In this document: piece after piece, positions 1 through 11,910 of the stretch
Layout of the letters: each line of letters opens with the position of its first letter
How positions within the stretch are numbered: the stretch's first letter is position 1
Source of the DNA: Hemibagrus wyckioides
Taxonomy: Eukaryota; Chordata; Actinopteri; Siluriformes; Bagridae
Length of the DNA stretch: 64,000 bases
Assembly (NCBI RefSeq): GCF_019097595.1
Contig: NC_080726.1
Location: 16,715,705 to 16,779,704, forward strand
Reading direction: 5' to 3'
Program-made: the position numbers and the translations under genes
The notes under the pieces: generated by a model
Databases searched by the model: none
The model's input: the letters and a program-made list of their open reading frames with translations, nothing else
Told to the model about the DNA's origin: nothing

Positions 1-999
1 CATCGGTTATCCTTTTTTATAACATATGCTCGCCACACACAGAGATATAAGAATCATATGCACCATCACCCCAGGACTTTATTCCTCCCTGCAAGCAGAG
101 GGTGCAATCTGCAGAATACAGACAGTATTAAAGAGAACAGGCTGGTCGGGTGATAGTGTGAACACCAACATGCATCGCATTTGATTGCTAGTCTGAAGCC
201 ATATAAACTTTAAATTCACATAAATCAAAAAAGGTATACAATTTGTCACAGTGTGCGCTACCAGCTGTTTATTCTACACACACTGATATACACACTTCGT
301 TCATATTGTGTGAGTTTCATGTTTATCATATTTCAGTTCTTTTCCATTCATCGCTTTATGAAATGAAAGGTTTGCTGATAGATGAAACTCCAAAACATGT
401 ATCAATAACACTGCTCTATTTTCAGTTAAATAGGACCTTGTGAGAATTTGTTTGTTCAGTGATGAAGGTTGTCCTCAGTGAGGCAGTAATCAGAGCGAGA
501 TGTTAGCAGGTTATAAGGAGGAACGAAGAGCGATACAATCCTGAGGTCAAACTCTGCTGGTTCGATTGAGGGTCTGTAAGATGAGCTTCACGCACTGTGA
601 TTACAGTTTACTTGGCACTAAACTTTAGTTGTGCTGAGGTTTATTGGTATTATTTTATTTCATTAAAATACAGGTCAGTGTTGAACATTTCTCAAAAACA
701 GTCTTCAGTGTGGCCAGTGCTGTGGTTACAGTAAAAACCCAGCAGTGTGTAAACAACCCAATCTCTGCAAAACCTGGCCAGATATTATATTGTTACTTCT
801 GAGCTTTATTATTTTCTAAATCATTTGTGCCTTTGCACATTTTCTTGGTTCATTTAAAGCAAGAAAAAGCTTTATAAAGTGCTGAAGTTATCAAGCCAAG
901 GGATAAGGTTATTCCCACTGGATTCACATGTCCACTAGAGGCCTCTACTGGTCATGCAACATGAGCCTGTGGACCTGTATAACTGGTTTATATGACAAC

Positions 1000-1000
<1 letters not shown>

Positions 1001-1040
<40 letters not shown>
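1001..1040. repeat. (TG)n microsatellite
   Basis: About 20 uninterrupted TG dinucleotides. The open frames that cross it (poly Cys-Val or Thr-His) are artefacts of the repeat. Confidence 0.95.
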
Positions 1041-1045
<5 letters not shown>

Positions 1046-3706
1046 CTGAACCAGTAACTGCTCAAAACAAAAACAAGATGATGAGTCCCATGATTTTGAC
1101 AGTAAAAGCAGGTACTCCACCACTGCACCAGGTATTTCCTCTCGCAGTTCTTGCTGGTTAAAGTTAAATCAGACACTCTCATCCAGGCTGTATACTGTAG
1201 CAGACTGAATACACTTTTTCTGGACTTCTGAAGAAAGAATTCTGTACTTCATAGAAACATCTTCACTGCATTTACATTGCCCCTTTGCCATAACAAATAC
1301 AGGTAGAAAGTGGTCAGATTTCATATCTGCTTTAAAACAAGATGCTGGTGGCTGCAGACTGTTTTTAAATCAGCCCAAAATGTTATCAGCGCACTTTCAC
1401 TTCACATCTTTCCTAGCACAATATGATCCTGGCAACCCTGCAGTGCTGTACACTCCACCTGTATGTCCACGTCTCCCCAGATTTAGTCATGCACTCCTGC
1501 TCCCAGTGACACTCATCTTCTAATTAAAAAGACTCATTGGTTATGAAGTAAAGCAGTGCCAGCGTTAATTTGCATTACGTGGCTCAATATTCTGACCTTG
1601 TTATGCTCTCTGGATTTTTTAGTTTGCCCTCACTCTGTTGATTGTAGAGTATTTGACTTTTTGGCTTTCTCAGTTAATGATTAATGCTCAAGCTTTGAAT
1701 CTGTTCGCATGTTTCAGTAAAATCTCCACACTGCATTTTCATGTGTTTTTGAAGACACCACATGAGGATTACATTTGCTTTAAATGTTAAAAAATCAGAG
1801 AAAATGGTCAAAGTCAAAAGAACATAGAACTTTTTTTTTTTTTTGCATTCAGGTGCTTCATATTCTCATATGAGCAAAATATTTGTGTCTGATAAGTAAA
1901 ACAGTAGAGCTGAAGGTTAGTCTATACAGTACAGACCTGCTTGTGTGACTGGATCCCAAAAACACAGCTCTAGTTTAAACCAGATGAATGAATACTGAGA
2001 CTTTATTCATATTTTAAAAACATGATCTATTAAATCCAAAGATTTCTTTCATATTTGTTTACATTCTTCAGTGTTATTGGAGCTGTACACTTAGGTGTGC
2101 TGTGTAAGTGAATAGTTTTTTCCCTATGATTACATCCATGTGCAGAGATAAAAGTCTAAACATATGCCTGCAATTTGGGCTGAGATTGTTGTCTATTAAG
2201 AACCAGATTAAAAACAGATTAATTTTACTGACACGTGTATGAATTTAGCGAGGGAAAATGCCTGACAATTTACAGGCACTTTACAAACAAAAAGACAAAG
2301 ACGTACACAAGCAATCGCATATCATTTTCAAGGCATGAGTCGAAACCATAAGTGAGGAGTGTGTCTAATGATGGGACACTCCCTCCATTTTTGTTATCCC
2401 TTTGTGCATACATGCATTACTAATGGCCAAGAGAGTCAGATCACTAGCACTGAACAAAACTGTCTCCATGGCAACTGCATAAAGAGGGAGCAGGAGAAAA
2501 AGAGAGAATTGATGAGAATTAGTGTCAGTGGGATTAATCAAAAACAGAGAAAAACACATCAAAATCATGTCATGCAGCAAACTATTTTAGCATAAATTGC
2601 CACAAACTGTACAAGTCATAAATCAATTCTAAGTAATAAAATTTAGTCTAGCCTTTTTTAGGAATATATAGATCAGTGTATGTCTACTTCCTTTTGTTTT
2701 GGACCACCAAAGCATTCTTGTTGCTCATCTTTTGCCAAGTAGCAAAAGCAAAGTCTTCATTCCAGGACGGTGACTGTGGCCCACATGGGTAACCTATTAA
2801 AGGTCACTGCTACACCAGTTATAGCTAAACTGAAGTTCTCCAGTTACTGCCTCCAGTCCAGACTCAGATGTATGTAGGGCTCTTAGAGGTTCCTTAAAAA
2901 GTCTTTCTAGTAGAAGAAGCTGCAGCATGTGTACGAATGTAAAGCACTTGAGGTCACTAAAGTGTCAAATGCTATGAGGAATGTGTAGGCAGTGTAATTG
3001 CTGGCTTTTAATTCAATTAAGCCCATAACTGCTGGCAAAGTTGGTACCAAAATCCAACAACCAAGAAACAGAACAGCAGAACAGTGAAGTGGATAATATT
3101 ACTGAGATTGTTAATGCAGATGAAAAATGAAGTTGAATGCCTCAGATCACACAGTAGCATCTGCACAAACACACAGGCCTGGGAGGCAAGCAAAACATTT
3201 TGAGGCAACAAGCTACTTCTCAGTTCCCCTATCTGTTGTCACTGAGACACAGTACAATACACAGAAATGCTCCTTCCTGCACTGGACCAAAAATGCATAT
3301 TATGACCCTAGGTATAATATCATCAGGTAATGAAGGCTGAAAGAGATGCAGTTTTATGGAAGATATTGGAAACATCCAAACATGTGTCCAAAGAATGTAA
3401 TCCAAAAACAAGCACATGTTGGGTGATGACCAAACATCACCAATGAGGCAAAATAAAAAATAAAATAAAAAAAAATCACAAACGTGAAGTGAACTATGTA
3501 AGAACACAGGGAAACCAAAGTGCGGGAAGATACACAAACATAACCACGCAGTTCTATCAAGAATGAACACTAGATGGCATCAGATGTTGCTGGTGAATAA
3601 AACGTTTGCTTGCACATGTGGTAAAGTTTTTCTTTAAGCTGATTATTAAATAAAATTTTAACCCACTGCAAGTCTGGAGTCTATTGTGAAGAAATTAACA
3701 CCAAAT

Positions 3707-3769
3707 TTAAATAATAATTTAAATAATAATTTAAATAATAATTTAAATAATAATTTAAATAATAACTTA

Positions 3770-3843
<74 letters not shown>
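3707..3843. repeat. Compound AT-rich microsatellite
   Basis: About five copies of a 12-bp unit (AAATAATAATTT) run directly into about 25 copies of AAT. Translation gives Asn-rich or Leu-rich frames, which are spurious. It lies about 330 bp upstream of the il10ra start codon, so its length may vary close to the promoter. Confidence 0.93.
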
Positions 3844-3844
<1 letters not shown>

Positions 3845-4175
3845 CCTGTTTCTGAGTCCCACAGCACCTGTTTCATGAGTCTACACCCTAATCTAAATGT
3901 AGTAATGGAAAATAATTTGCTTGCAGAAGTGTGATGCAAAACAGGAACAGAACACGAGTAGGCGAGAGGGAGGAAACGTGTAAGAAGGGGCATTGCCTTT
4001 CTCAGTAAATCAAACGTTTGTATGCTGTGAAGCGAATCAGTCAGAGACAGAAGCTAGAGGTAGCTTGTAGACGCTGAAGCTGATGAATCTGAAACAGCAC
4101 AATGCTTTGACGTCTTGTAGGTTTTACAGCCAGTGTTTTTGTGATCTTGTATTTTGATATGATATTAACGCAACC

Positions 4176-4239
4176 ATGGAAAGGAACCTCTGGGTTTCAA
4201 CTCTAATCATTTTACTCCACTTGACACTTTACATATCAG
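4176..4239 (+). CDS. il10ra: il10ra exon 1 (signal peptide)
   Basis: Begins MERNLWVSTLII and continues as a hydrophobic leader. The ATG follows a purine-poor but acceptable context (CAACCATGG, with G at +4). It ends in phase 1 at a GTAAGTG donor. Confidence 0.9.
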
Positions 4240-5440
4240 GTAAGTGAATTCATTATTTTTTGTTACTACTAGAGAGACCATAGTTTTTTGTACAAAGTAA
4301 ATACATATGTTAAATACAAATACCAATTTATTTGAATGGTTTTAATACAAGTTAAGTGTATGTTTTATAGCCTCCATTTACCCTAATTAAGAAAGAATGG
4401 AGTTTCTGTAGGTTTCTATCACTGTTTTAAACAACGTGTATAAAGTGTGTGTGGAATCAGTTGATAATACAGTTATTTATGCTGTTTAAAGTGATACTAT
4501 GTGATATGTACACAGAACAATATCAGTACTAAGCCATGTCATAAGATAAAAAAAAAAAACATTGGAATTTTTGAAAAAAATCCACTTCAACCTTCTCATC
4601 ACTTAACTGGTTTCTCTGTTTGTCAGCGGATATGATACCAGGAAATGTCACTGTTCACATATGGGAGGGAAATGTAACTATAACCTGGGACCATCCTCAG
4701 GAAAACCCTGGGGATTACCTTTATCAAGTACAACTGCTTCAGTAAGACAGCTTATACACACACACCCACACACCACACACACAAAAATAACACATGTCCA
4801 TACATATAGCTCAGTTAATTATAAAGAGCCCGAGACTGTTGACCGTGTGAGAAAATCTCATGAGATCAGCAGTTTCTGAAATACATAAACCAGCTCATGT
4901 GGAACCAACACTTAAAGTCACAGAGATAAGACTTTTTCTCCACTCAGATGTTTGAACATTAACTGAAGCTCTTGACCTGTAACTGCATGATTTTAGGCAC
5001 ATGATTGGGTGATTAGTAACTGTTAACTGTATTAGCAAGTTCTAGCAGTAACTTAGCAAGTAACTAAACTATAAATATACTAATAAACTCAGAGTAGTTT
5101 ATTATTGTGTCTGCAATCAGCTCATATATGTCCTTCTGTCTTTTGCTAGTTATCCTGATTCTAGTCAAGTCTGGTCCAATGTGTCCCACTGTAATCTTCT
5201 TAAAACCACCGTATGCAACATTGGAAATCTTTCTGTGGATTCAAATTACAGAGTGCGAGTTGGAGCACTCTCAACTCAAAACAAAATTTACTGGAGTTAT
5301 AAACGGCATATTAATATTCGGCGCAGTGAGTATTTGCATTATTATTATTTTTTTGTTTGTTTATTTTCTGTTTATTAGTGTTATTCTCTGTGTCTGTTAG
5401 CCTGGACTGTATAGTGTCCTTGAGGTGTGGAATTGAGCTA

Positions 5441-5481
<41 letters not shown>

Positions 5482-8031
5482 TGTAGTAATAGTAGTGTAG
5501 TAGTAGTAGTAGTATTTAAGTTTATACTTATTAGCTGTTTTGACTACAACTTACTCTTCTAACTAATACAAAATCTGTGTCTCTAAGGTCAGCTGATTGC
5601 CCCAACGTTCACCTTGTCATCCACCTCATACTCTGTGCGAGTCAAAATATACAGGAAAAAGATACTTAATGAGATCTTTACCAATGGTGTGCAATACACC
5701 ACGTACCTGTGGCCAGCTGGACAGGAACATCAGGTACAATTAGTGCTTGGATTTATTCATGAATTGTATATAATTGGCATTATGTTCTAGATCACTTAAA
5801 GTCAGCATGCTGGAATATTTAACCTGGTTTACATTTGCATGCCTGTTGTGGTTCTGTGATTTAAAAACTCTGTATTCCTCTATACACAGACATTGACCAA
5901 GAGTGATGATGATGATGATGATGGTGAGGGTGAGATAAAGTTCACCTCATTACAGCCGTTACAAGTGTACTGTGTGCTTGTGAAGGTGGAAAGTATAGCC
6001 AGTGATGCTAGCAACACCTCTTCTGTACACTGCATAAAGCTGCCAATAGGTAATGTCACTAAAAGTATTGTATTGCTTTGGTACACTAAATACTTACAGT
6101 AAAATGTATTGCTCTGATAAACTAAACAGTTATCTTGTTTCTTTCTAATTGTCTTGTTTATAGATTGGACACTGATTATTTGCCTCATTTTACTCGGACT
6201 GTTGGGCATGGTGGGTTTTCTAATGCTCTGTATTTGTTTCCTGAGGCGACCCCAGAAAATGCCCACTGCTTTGGTGAGTAATTTCTGCCTTAATTTGGTT
6301 TCACCAAAACCAAAAGTAGACAACAATCTAGTTTCAGTGAGTAAAAGCAGAACAAACTTATAGCCAAATGAAGTCCAGTGCTGATGAAAAAAAATACTTC
6401 ACATTTCTTAGAAATCTAACCACCAGGGAAGCACTGGAATGTCTGTATCAACAATTATGCTGTGTACACTGAGAAATTTCTCTCATTTTTCTTTACACTT
6501 GCATACACTCACCTACTCTCATTTATAGGCTCTCATACACTCACATACACTATCACACATCCTCATACACTCCATAGACCCACATACACTCTCATACACT
6601 CACGTATACATTCTCACACACTCTCATACGCTTTCAAACACTCACATACAATCTCATACAGTCTCATACACTCACATATACACTCTCATACACTTCATAT
6701 ACTCCTATACACTCCATACACTATATGGCCAACAGTTTGTGTTCACCATGTGTGATCGTCACAGCCCATACTGGGTAAAGAGGGGTTGAGCTCAGGATGA
6801 GGTCACCACTCTAGTTCTTCTACTCCAACATTAACACACTAGCCTTAACCACAGTACCAGTACATTGGGCTATCACCCACTTGACTTTGTTTTAACACAA
6901 TTACTTTCTGCAGGCTGTCAGCCAGTCTGTGCTCAATCCAACTGGAACTATTAAAACTATTTTCATTTTTGGAGCAAAAATAAACAAAATATTTGGCCAT
7001 ATTGTGTCTAAAATGTCACCTGATTTACACAATCATTCTGTTGGACTGAATATCAGTATGGCTTGATTATCAACAGCTGAAACATGACCATGCTAATATT
7101 CAGTAGTGTATATTCAGTAGTCAGCGCTCTGCTTAAATATGTAACTTGTGTGTCTTTTCCCTTTCAGAAACTTGTAAGTATATGGAAGCCCATGACCATT
7201 GAATCTGTCCAAGTGGAGACCGTGACAGAGAAGGGATGGATAATCATCATCAACAAAACAGACACAAAGAAGAACATTGAATTTATTGAGGAAGACATAG
7301 AGAGGAGAGGAAGCCTTGACAGTGGAGTAAGCATAGAACAGCCGCTATTGTCTGTCACCAATACTAAGACAGAGATACAAAATGGTGATGTACAAGTGGA
7401 CAGTGGTTGTGAAAGTCTGGAGGGAACTGAAGGCAGTGGAACCACAAGACAGTTCTCCATAAATGAAATACGCTGCAGTGGAACAAATGAGGGAAGAGAG
7501 GATAGTGGATTAGGACTGGGCCGTCATGAAGGTTCTGGTTCTCTAGAAGGGGAAGACACTGGACTGTTGTCCAAGGTAAATGTTGGAGTTGGATATCGAA
7601 GTCAAAGTCCCTCAAGTGTGGATGCTCTGAATGACATGGACTCAAACATAGCTGCTCCATCAGCTGGATACAGGTCTGGTCAGGTGAATTGTATGTGTTC
7701 AGCTCATGAATGCTGCATATGGTGCAAATCTAAGAATACTTTCACTGAAGACTGTCAAACAGTAACACAGTCACAGACAGACTCTAGACAAATTAATGAT
7801 GGGAACTCTGTGAGTTCTGGCTACTCGAAAAATAGTTTAATGCAAACAGTTAGCCTTTTAAATATAGAAGACCCAATGACAAAGCCTGTGCTGTCAGATA
7901 ATAACTGTGCTGATTCTCTGATCTGTCCACTACTTCTGCAAAATGAACAGAAACAAGATGATGCAATGGACAGGAGATCTTTCACACTTGATAACATGGA
8001 ACTTACATTTTCCTCAACTGCTTGCTGGTGA
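4176..8031 (+). CDS. il10ra: Interleukin-10 receptor alpha chain (class II cytokine receptor, CRFB7)
   Basis: Ligand-binding chain of the IL-10 receptor at the plasma membrane; in known family members it signals through JAK1 and STAT3. Coding exons: 4176-4239, 4627-4741, 5150-5325, 5588-5733, 5890-6049, 6164-6273, 7168-8031; 1635 nt, 544 aa. Residues 1-22 are a signal peptide. Two fibronectin-III-like domains follow, with Cys74/Cys82 in the first and Cys195/Cys215 in the second. The TM segment is at about 223-246 and the tail runs 258-544. The tail carries repeated acidic Asp-Ser-Gly motifs (about 308, 335, 369), like the DSG motifs of mammalian IL10RA, and one YxxQ STAT3-type site (Tyr400). 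Intron phases 1-2-1-0-1-0 are those of class II cytokine receptors. The neighbours tmprss4 and scn4b match the human IL10RA locus. A different CRFB receptor is the only real alternative. Confidence 0.9.
4627..4741 (+). CDS. il10ra: il10ra exon 2 (first half of FNIII D1)
   Basis: Acceptor TTTGTCAG, donor GTAAGA, phase 1 in and phase 2 out. It encodes a strand pattern with VTITWDHP, typical of the first domain of class II cytokine receptors. Confidence 0.9.
4830..5010. repeat. Dispersed repeat copy A in il10ra intron 2
   Basis: This stretch shares recognisable blocks (for example GTCACAGAGAT, AACTGAAGCTC and CATGATTG plus flanks) with 11690-11910. It is therefore a dispersed element. It resembles the degenerate ends of a DNA transposon common in fish genomes, but I cannot name the family. 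Confidence 0.6.
5150..5325 (+). CDS. il10ra: il10ra exon 3 (second half of FNIII D1)
   Basis: Acceptor TTTTGCTAG, donor GTGAGT. It contains the Cys74/Cys82 pair and the YRVRVGAL strand. Phase 2 in, phase 1 out. Confidence 0.9.
5443..5514. repeat. (ATT)n/(GTA)n microsatellite in il10ra intron 3
   Basis: A run of TTA/ATT trinucleotides followed by AGT/GTA units. Confidence 0.85.
5588..5733 (+). CDS. il10ra: il10ra exon 4 (first half of FNIII D2)
   Basis: Acceptor CTCTAAG, donor GTACAA. The exon opens with a loop of the form APTFTLSS, as expected at the D1-D2 hinge of this family. Ends in phase 0. Confidence 0.88.
5890..6049 (+). CDS. il10ra: il10ra exon 5 (second half of FNIII D2, with Asp run)
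   Basis: Acceptor ATACACAG, donor GTAATG. Contains Cys195 (YCVLVKVES) and Cys215. Near its start lie six GAT codons, giving six consecutive Asp residues (173-178), followed by a Gly/Glu stretch. Confidence 0.88.
6164..6273 (+). CDS. il10ra: il10ra exon 6 (transmembrane segment)
   Basis: Acceptor TTTATAG, donor GTGAGT. It encodes a Leu/Ile/Gly-rich membrane helix, then a basic stop-transfer FLRRPQK. Phase 1 in, phase 0 out. Confidence 0.9.
6485..6725. repeat. CACTCATA-type minisatellite in il10ra intron 6
   Basis: Degenerate tandem array of about 8-11 bp units built from CACTC and CATACA words, filling the middle of the intron between the TM exon and the tail exon. Confidence 0.8.
7168..8031 (+). 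CDS. il10ra: il10ra exon 7 (cytoplasmic tail)
   Basis: Acceptor CCCTTTCAG; 287 residues to a TGA stop. The frame is open upstream to 7084 only because the intron end lacks stops. It holds the three acidic DSG motifs, Tyr400 in YRSQ, Tyr425 in GYRSGQ, and a cysteine cluster at about 432-443. Confidence 0.9.
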   Translation, partial: KLVSIWKPMTIESVQVETVTEKGWIIIINKTDTKKNIEFIEEDIERRGSLDSGVSIEQPLLSVTNTKTEIQNGDVQVDSGCESLEGTEGSGTTRQFSINEIRCSGTNEGREDSGLGLGRHEGSGSLEGEDTGLLSKVNVGVGYRSQSPSSVDALNDMDSNIAAPSAGYRSGQVNCMCSAHECCIWCKSKNTFTEDCQTVTQSQTDSRQINDGNSVSSGYSKNSLMQTVSLLNIEDPMTKPVLSDNNCADSLICPLLLQNEQKQDDAMDRRSFTLDNMELTFSSTACW

Positions 8032-8990
8032 CCTTTGCTTGAGAAAAGTAAAAACTGACTGGGAATATGACCTTTAACTCAGCTACGTACTCAGGGTACT
8101 CTGAGAAATGGACTAGTATTATTTTCAAACAGACCTTTCATTGCATAAATTGTACTTTTAGATCATTAAATCATTGACTCTTATCATCTGTTTGGGATGG
8201 GGTCAAAGCCAGTTTGCAGAGATGGAAGGACAGACAGACGGAAGATGCTATTCCTACAAAATACAAAAAGGCAAAAGAAAAATATAAACATCAGCCATTT
8301 GCTATTCTTGATTCAACTGTGAAGCATGTTTTTCTGAATGTTTGAAATGTTCCACAGTGCAGTAAAAGGACAATTTATGCCTTCTTGGTCGTACTTATTG
8401 TTCTGCCACTCAGAGTGGCTCCATCAAGCATCAGAAAGACTTTATGTGGTATACTGTGTATATGAGATATGAGAGCATTAAGCATATTTGTCCTGATTGC
8501 GCAGGAGTCTGAATCCAGATAGATTCAGCACTGATGATACAAAACCAGTCCTTATATATAATTATACTAAGTTTGTTTATTTATATATTTATCTACCATT
8601 GGATGAACAGAATAATTATGTTCTAAAAAAACACACACTGACTCCACAGTGACAGTAAACTCACCAGATTTCTCAACAACCCATAGGGAAGTTCTCTTCT
8701 TTGTAGAAATGACACTCCAAACATCTGCTTCAAACCACAAGAAAACTTGCATCTTTTTTTGGGAAATTAAATGTGTGTTATTTGTGCAAGGTCTGCTTCT
8801 GAACTCAATATCTACATTGATCTATTCCATCTAAGGGCCATCTACTAAGTTTACTTGTGCTAACAGAGTAAAGGATCAATAATGGATCAGTATTAGGTCA
8901 GTAGTGGATCAGTCCTTCACATGGCAGTGGGGTTTCCCCCACAGGGAGGTGGTGAAGCTGAGTCAATAAACACACACCAAAACTAAACTA
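8032..8990 (+). other. il10ra: Probable il10ra 3' UTR
   Basis: Sequence between the stop codon and a candidate poly(A) signal AATAAA at 8964-8969. An earlier ATTAAA near 8165 could give a shorter 3' UTR. An AU-rich stretch with ATTTA words lies at 8575-8593, of the type that destabilises cytokine-pathway mRNAs. The extent is inferred; no transcript data were available. Confidence 0.5.
8575..8593 (+). promoter_or_regulatory. AU-rich element candidate in il10ra 3' UTR
   Basis: Overlapping ATTTA words (TTTATTTATATATTTA) within the presumed 3' UTR. The role in mRNA stability is inferred from the motif alone. Confidence 0.35.
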
Positions 8991-10199
8991 AAAAACACAC
9001 TGAAATTTAGACCATGCCTGTAGATCCTTATCCTTTATTCCCCTACACACAACTATTTTCATTCATCATATTGTCATGATCAAGTCCAGATCAGTTTAGT
9101 TCTCAGTTTAGTAATTTGTAATAACTGATAAATAAATAAATTACTTTATAAAAGAGCCTATATTTTGTCTTTTTATTTATCATCATGAGCATTGATGTTA
9201 AATCTTAGTAAATGTAAGTAAAATGTACATTCTTTTGATTTTTAGCACTAGTGGTTTGACATTACAACTCAATACACATCAGTGTTCCTTTATAAAATGA
9301 GAGATTCTAAGATAAAAAAAGATTAAATCCCACAGCTCTAGTTCCAATCAGTGTGTGGTTCAGAAATGAGTCTCAGAAAAAAATTAAAAAAATGTCTCTC
9401 AAAAAATGATCTGATCCGTCAAAGGATCCACGTCCTGCACATCCTACAAACTGAAGTAACAGCAGTGAGAATGACTCAAAAGTTTAACGTTTATTTTACT
9501 CATCAAATTACAAAACAACTTTTAATCACAAAAAAGTCCCAGCTGTCTTCTAGGAATAGCTCTACTTAATTTAACGGCAGCTGCTTTGCCTTATTTAATA
9601 ATGCAGGTTTTACCAAATCGTTATTATAACATTTTAGTGAGAAGAACGCAACACAGGCGAGGTGTGGAAAAGCCTAAACATTCCTGACCTATACCCAAAC
9701 CTAAACATCTCTGTAGCTGAAAAAGAACAACATCATAATCTAATGTATGATAAACAAACAACCTTCAACCCAGGGACAGAAAAATCAGTCTTTTACTGAT
9801 ATCTAAATTTATTTATGTATATTTGTTTGTCATATTTTTTCCTGAGACTTCTACATGAATTATTTTATTATTCTCAGTCGAATAAATACAACATTTAGAA
9901 GGATTTAAATGACAGAGTTGAGTTCATCTAAACACTTTTTGTTTGTTTTTCTGAGGTGGATCAGTGTACATACATACAAACACACACACACATTTGTTGA
10001 AAATAGAGATCTAATGCAGCAGTAAACACTATATCCTGAGCACATCAGTAAAGCAGAGGAATGAACATCTCACCACAGCTCAGATTTAGATAAAAGATGT
10101 GGTGAAGTTTTGTGGTATTTAGTCCCCAGGGCTTCCTGTAATCCCTAATTGACAAATCTGTGCTTTACAATACAATTGTTTGCTTTGTCCCAGTAAAAC

Positions 10200-10202
<3 letters not shown>

Positions 10203-10292
<90 letters not shown>
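10203..10292. repeat. (AT)n microsatellite
   Basis: About 45 uninterrupted AT units. Confidence 0.95.
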
Positions 10293-10297
<5 letters not shown>

Positions 10298-11689
10298 CAC
10301 ACGTGTTCCATATATTAAATAACGTAATAAAAGATGTTAGGTGTCAGGTGTAAACCTGACAAGAAGTTCAGTGTTTAGGTCCCTGACCTCCATCTAAAGC
10401 TGGATAAAGAAACTAGATTAGTTTATTTTAATTCATTTTTAATTGTGTATTTTATTAAGGGTTTATTCATGTGTACTTTTCTGTGCAGGATCTACTCGTT
10501 TAAAAGAAATCCCCTCTTGGTGAAATTACACTGTGGGCAACAGTGACACCAGAGAAAAAACATTTCTTGAAAGATATTTTGGAACAAACTGTAACAGATT
10601 CCCTCAGTAATGTCTGTGAAATTCATGCAGAAATGTTTTTATGGTGTGTTGTGTCTTATATTAATCATCACTCGCTAAGGGGAAATCCTCTGAGAACTGC
10701 AATAGTTAATAATATCATAATGCTGAAGACAAAACAAAGACAAATAATGTTTTGACAACAAGCCACTTCACTGATGATTACAAATAAGCCATTAAATAAA
10801 ACCCTAAATGAAAGATATCAAATCTAATCATACTAAAATAAAGTACCCCCCAAAATGTAGAAAACTTCACTATTAACTCTTTAGCTTCCTGAACAAATTT
10901 TCAGGCTGCCTTCTTCATCTTCTTGTACATCAGGTCTGGAGATGGAGAAGGTCATGGAGTATTTTGTTGCAGGACAAAAACATGACACATTTAAAATGTT
11001 CTTAGATAAATAGTCTGTCTTGATGTTGTAGCACTTGAACAAATACCATGTTCTAAATATATAGAGCATATGAAAGAAGCACTCTGTTAAGGCGTGAAAG
11101 TATGAGTGTGCAGCTTCTTCAGTATCGCATGAACACCTTAAAGAACATGATCTTCACCATTTAAGAAAAACATCACCATGATGAAGCCATAACTGACTGA
11201 AACCTAGCATTGCTAACAAACCCTCATGACATTAGATTTTATCTAAAATAAATAAATAAAAAACAATTCATGTTTTATGTTATTTAAACAATAAGGTGGA
11301 TAAAAGGTTAGTGCTGGGTTTAGCCTTTAGATGAGAAAACTCTTCTAAAGGAAATGAAAATAACATTTGGAGGATGGTTTGAGATTGTTTAAAGGAAGGT
11401 TACCTACAGTTTAAAAGAAACCTTTCTGTGGAGTTTCTGCGGCTTAGAAAACATCATCCTTCCTATCTATAATTATAATCTTAGTCATGACTGCTAGCTG
11501 GTTTCTGCCCACATCTTCTCACACATGACTTTTACATGATCAGTGAATGTGTCAACTCTACAATGAAACAAGAAAGAAACAAAGATCAAACTTATCCAAA
11601 CTGGACAGCTGAAGGTCAGAAAAAACTCAACTGGTCTTTTCCTGTGGTCTTTTCCTGTGGTCTGAGCTTATGAGATCCTCAAATTCTGT

Positions 11690-11910
11690 TCTTGTTTGAT
11701 AGGAGCAGAACCTTATGTGGTCTTCTGCCGTTGTAGCTCATCAAACCAGCCCACCTGACACCAACAATCACGCCACAGTTAATGTCACAGAGATCAGACT
11801 TTTTCTTCATTTTGATGTGAACAGTAACTGAAGCTCCTGATCTCAATGCATATTTTTATACATTATGCTGCTGCTACATGATTGACTGATTAGATAATTG
11901 CATGAATGAG
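11690..11910. repeat. Dispersed repeat copy B
   Basis: Second copy of the element seen at 4830-5010, in the same orientation and diverged by small gaps and substitutions. Confidence 0.6.

Larger units (their letters stand above)
1..4175. other. Non-coding flank upstream of il10ra
   Basis: I see no gene here. The open frames are short, have no recognisable domains and are not linked by convincing splice sites. The stretch holds a (TG)n run near 1001-1040, a T run near 1832, and an AT-rich compound microsatellite at 3707-3843. The last 100-150 bases before 4176 are probably the il10ra 5' UTR and promoter, but I could not place a transcription start or TATA box with confidence. Confidence 0.6.

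Noticed and set aside
558..578. GGTTCGATT resembling a tRNA T-arm
   Set aside because: No cloverleaf could be built around it.
3658..3993. Asn-rich or Leu-rich open frames
   Set aside because: Translation of the AAT and 12-bp microsatellite; no other coding evidence.
6462..6755. 97-codon His/Thr/Tyr-rich frame
   Set aside because: Product of the CACTCATA minisatellite in il10ra intron 6.
7084..7167. ATG at 7084 as the start of a separate 315-residue protein
   Set aside because: A strong splice acceptor at 7167 joins the frame in phase to the TM exon of il10ra; the upstream codons are intron.
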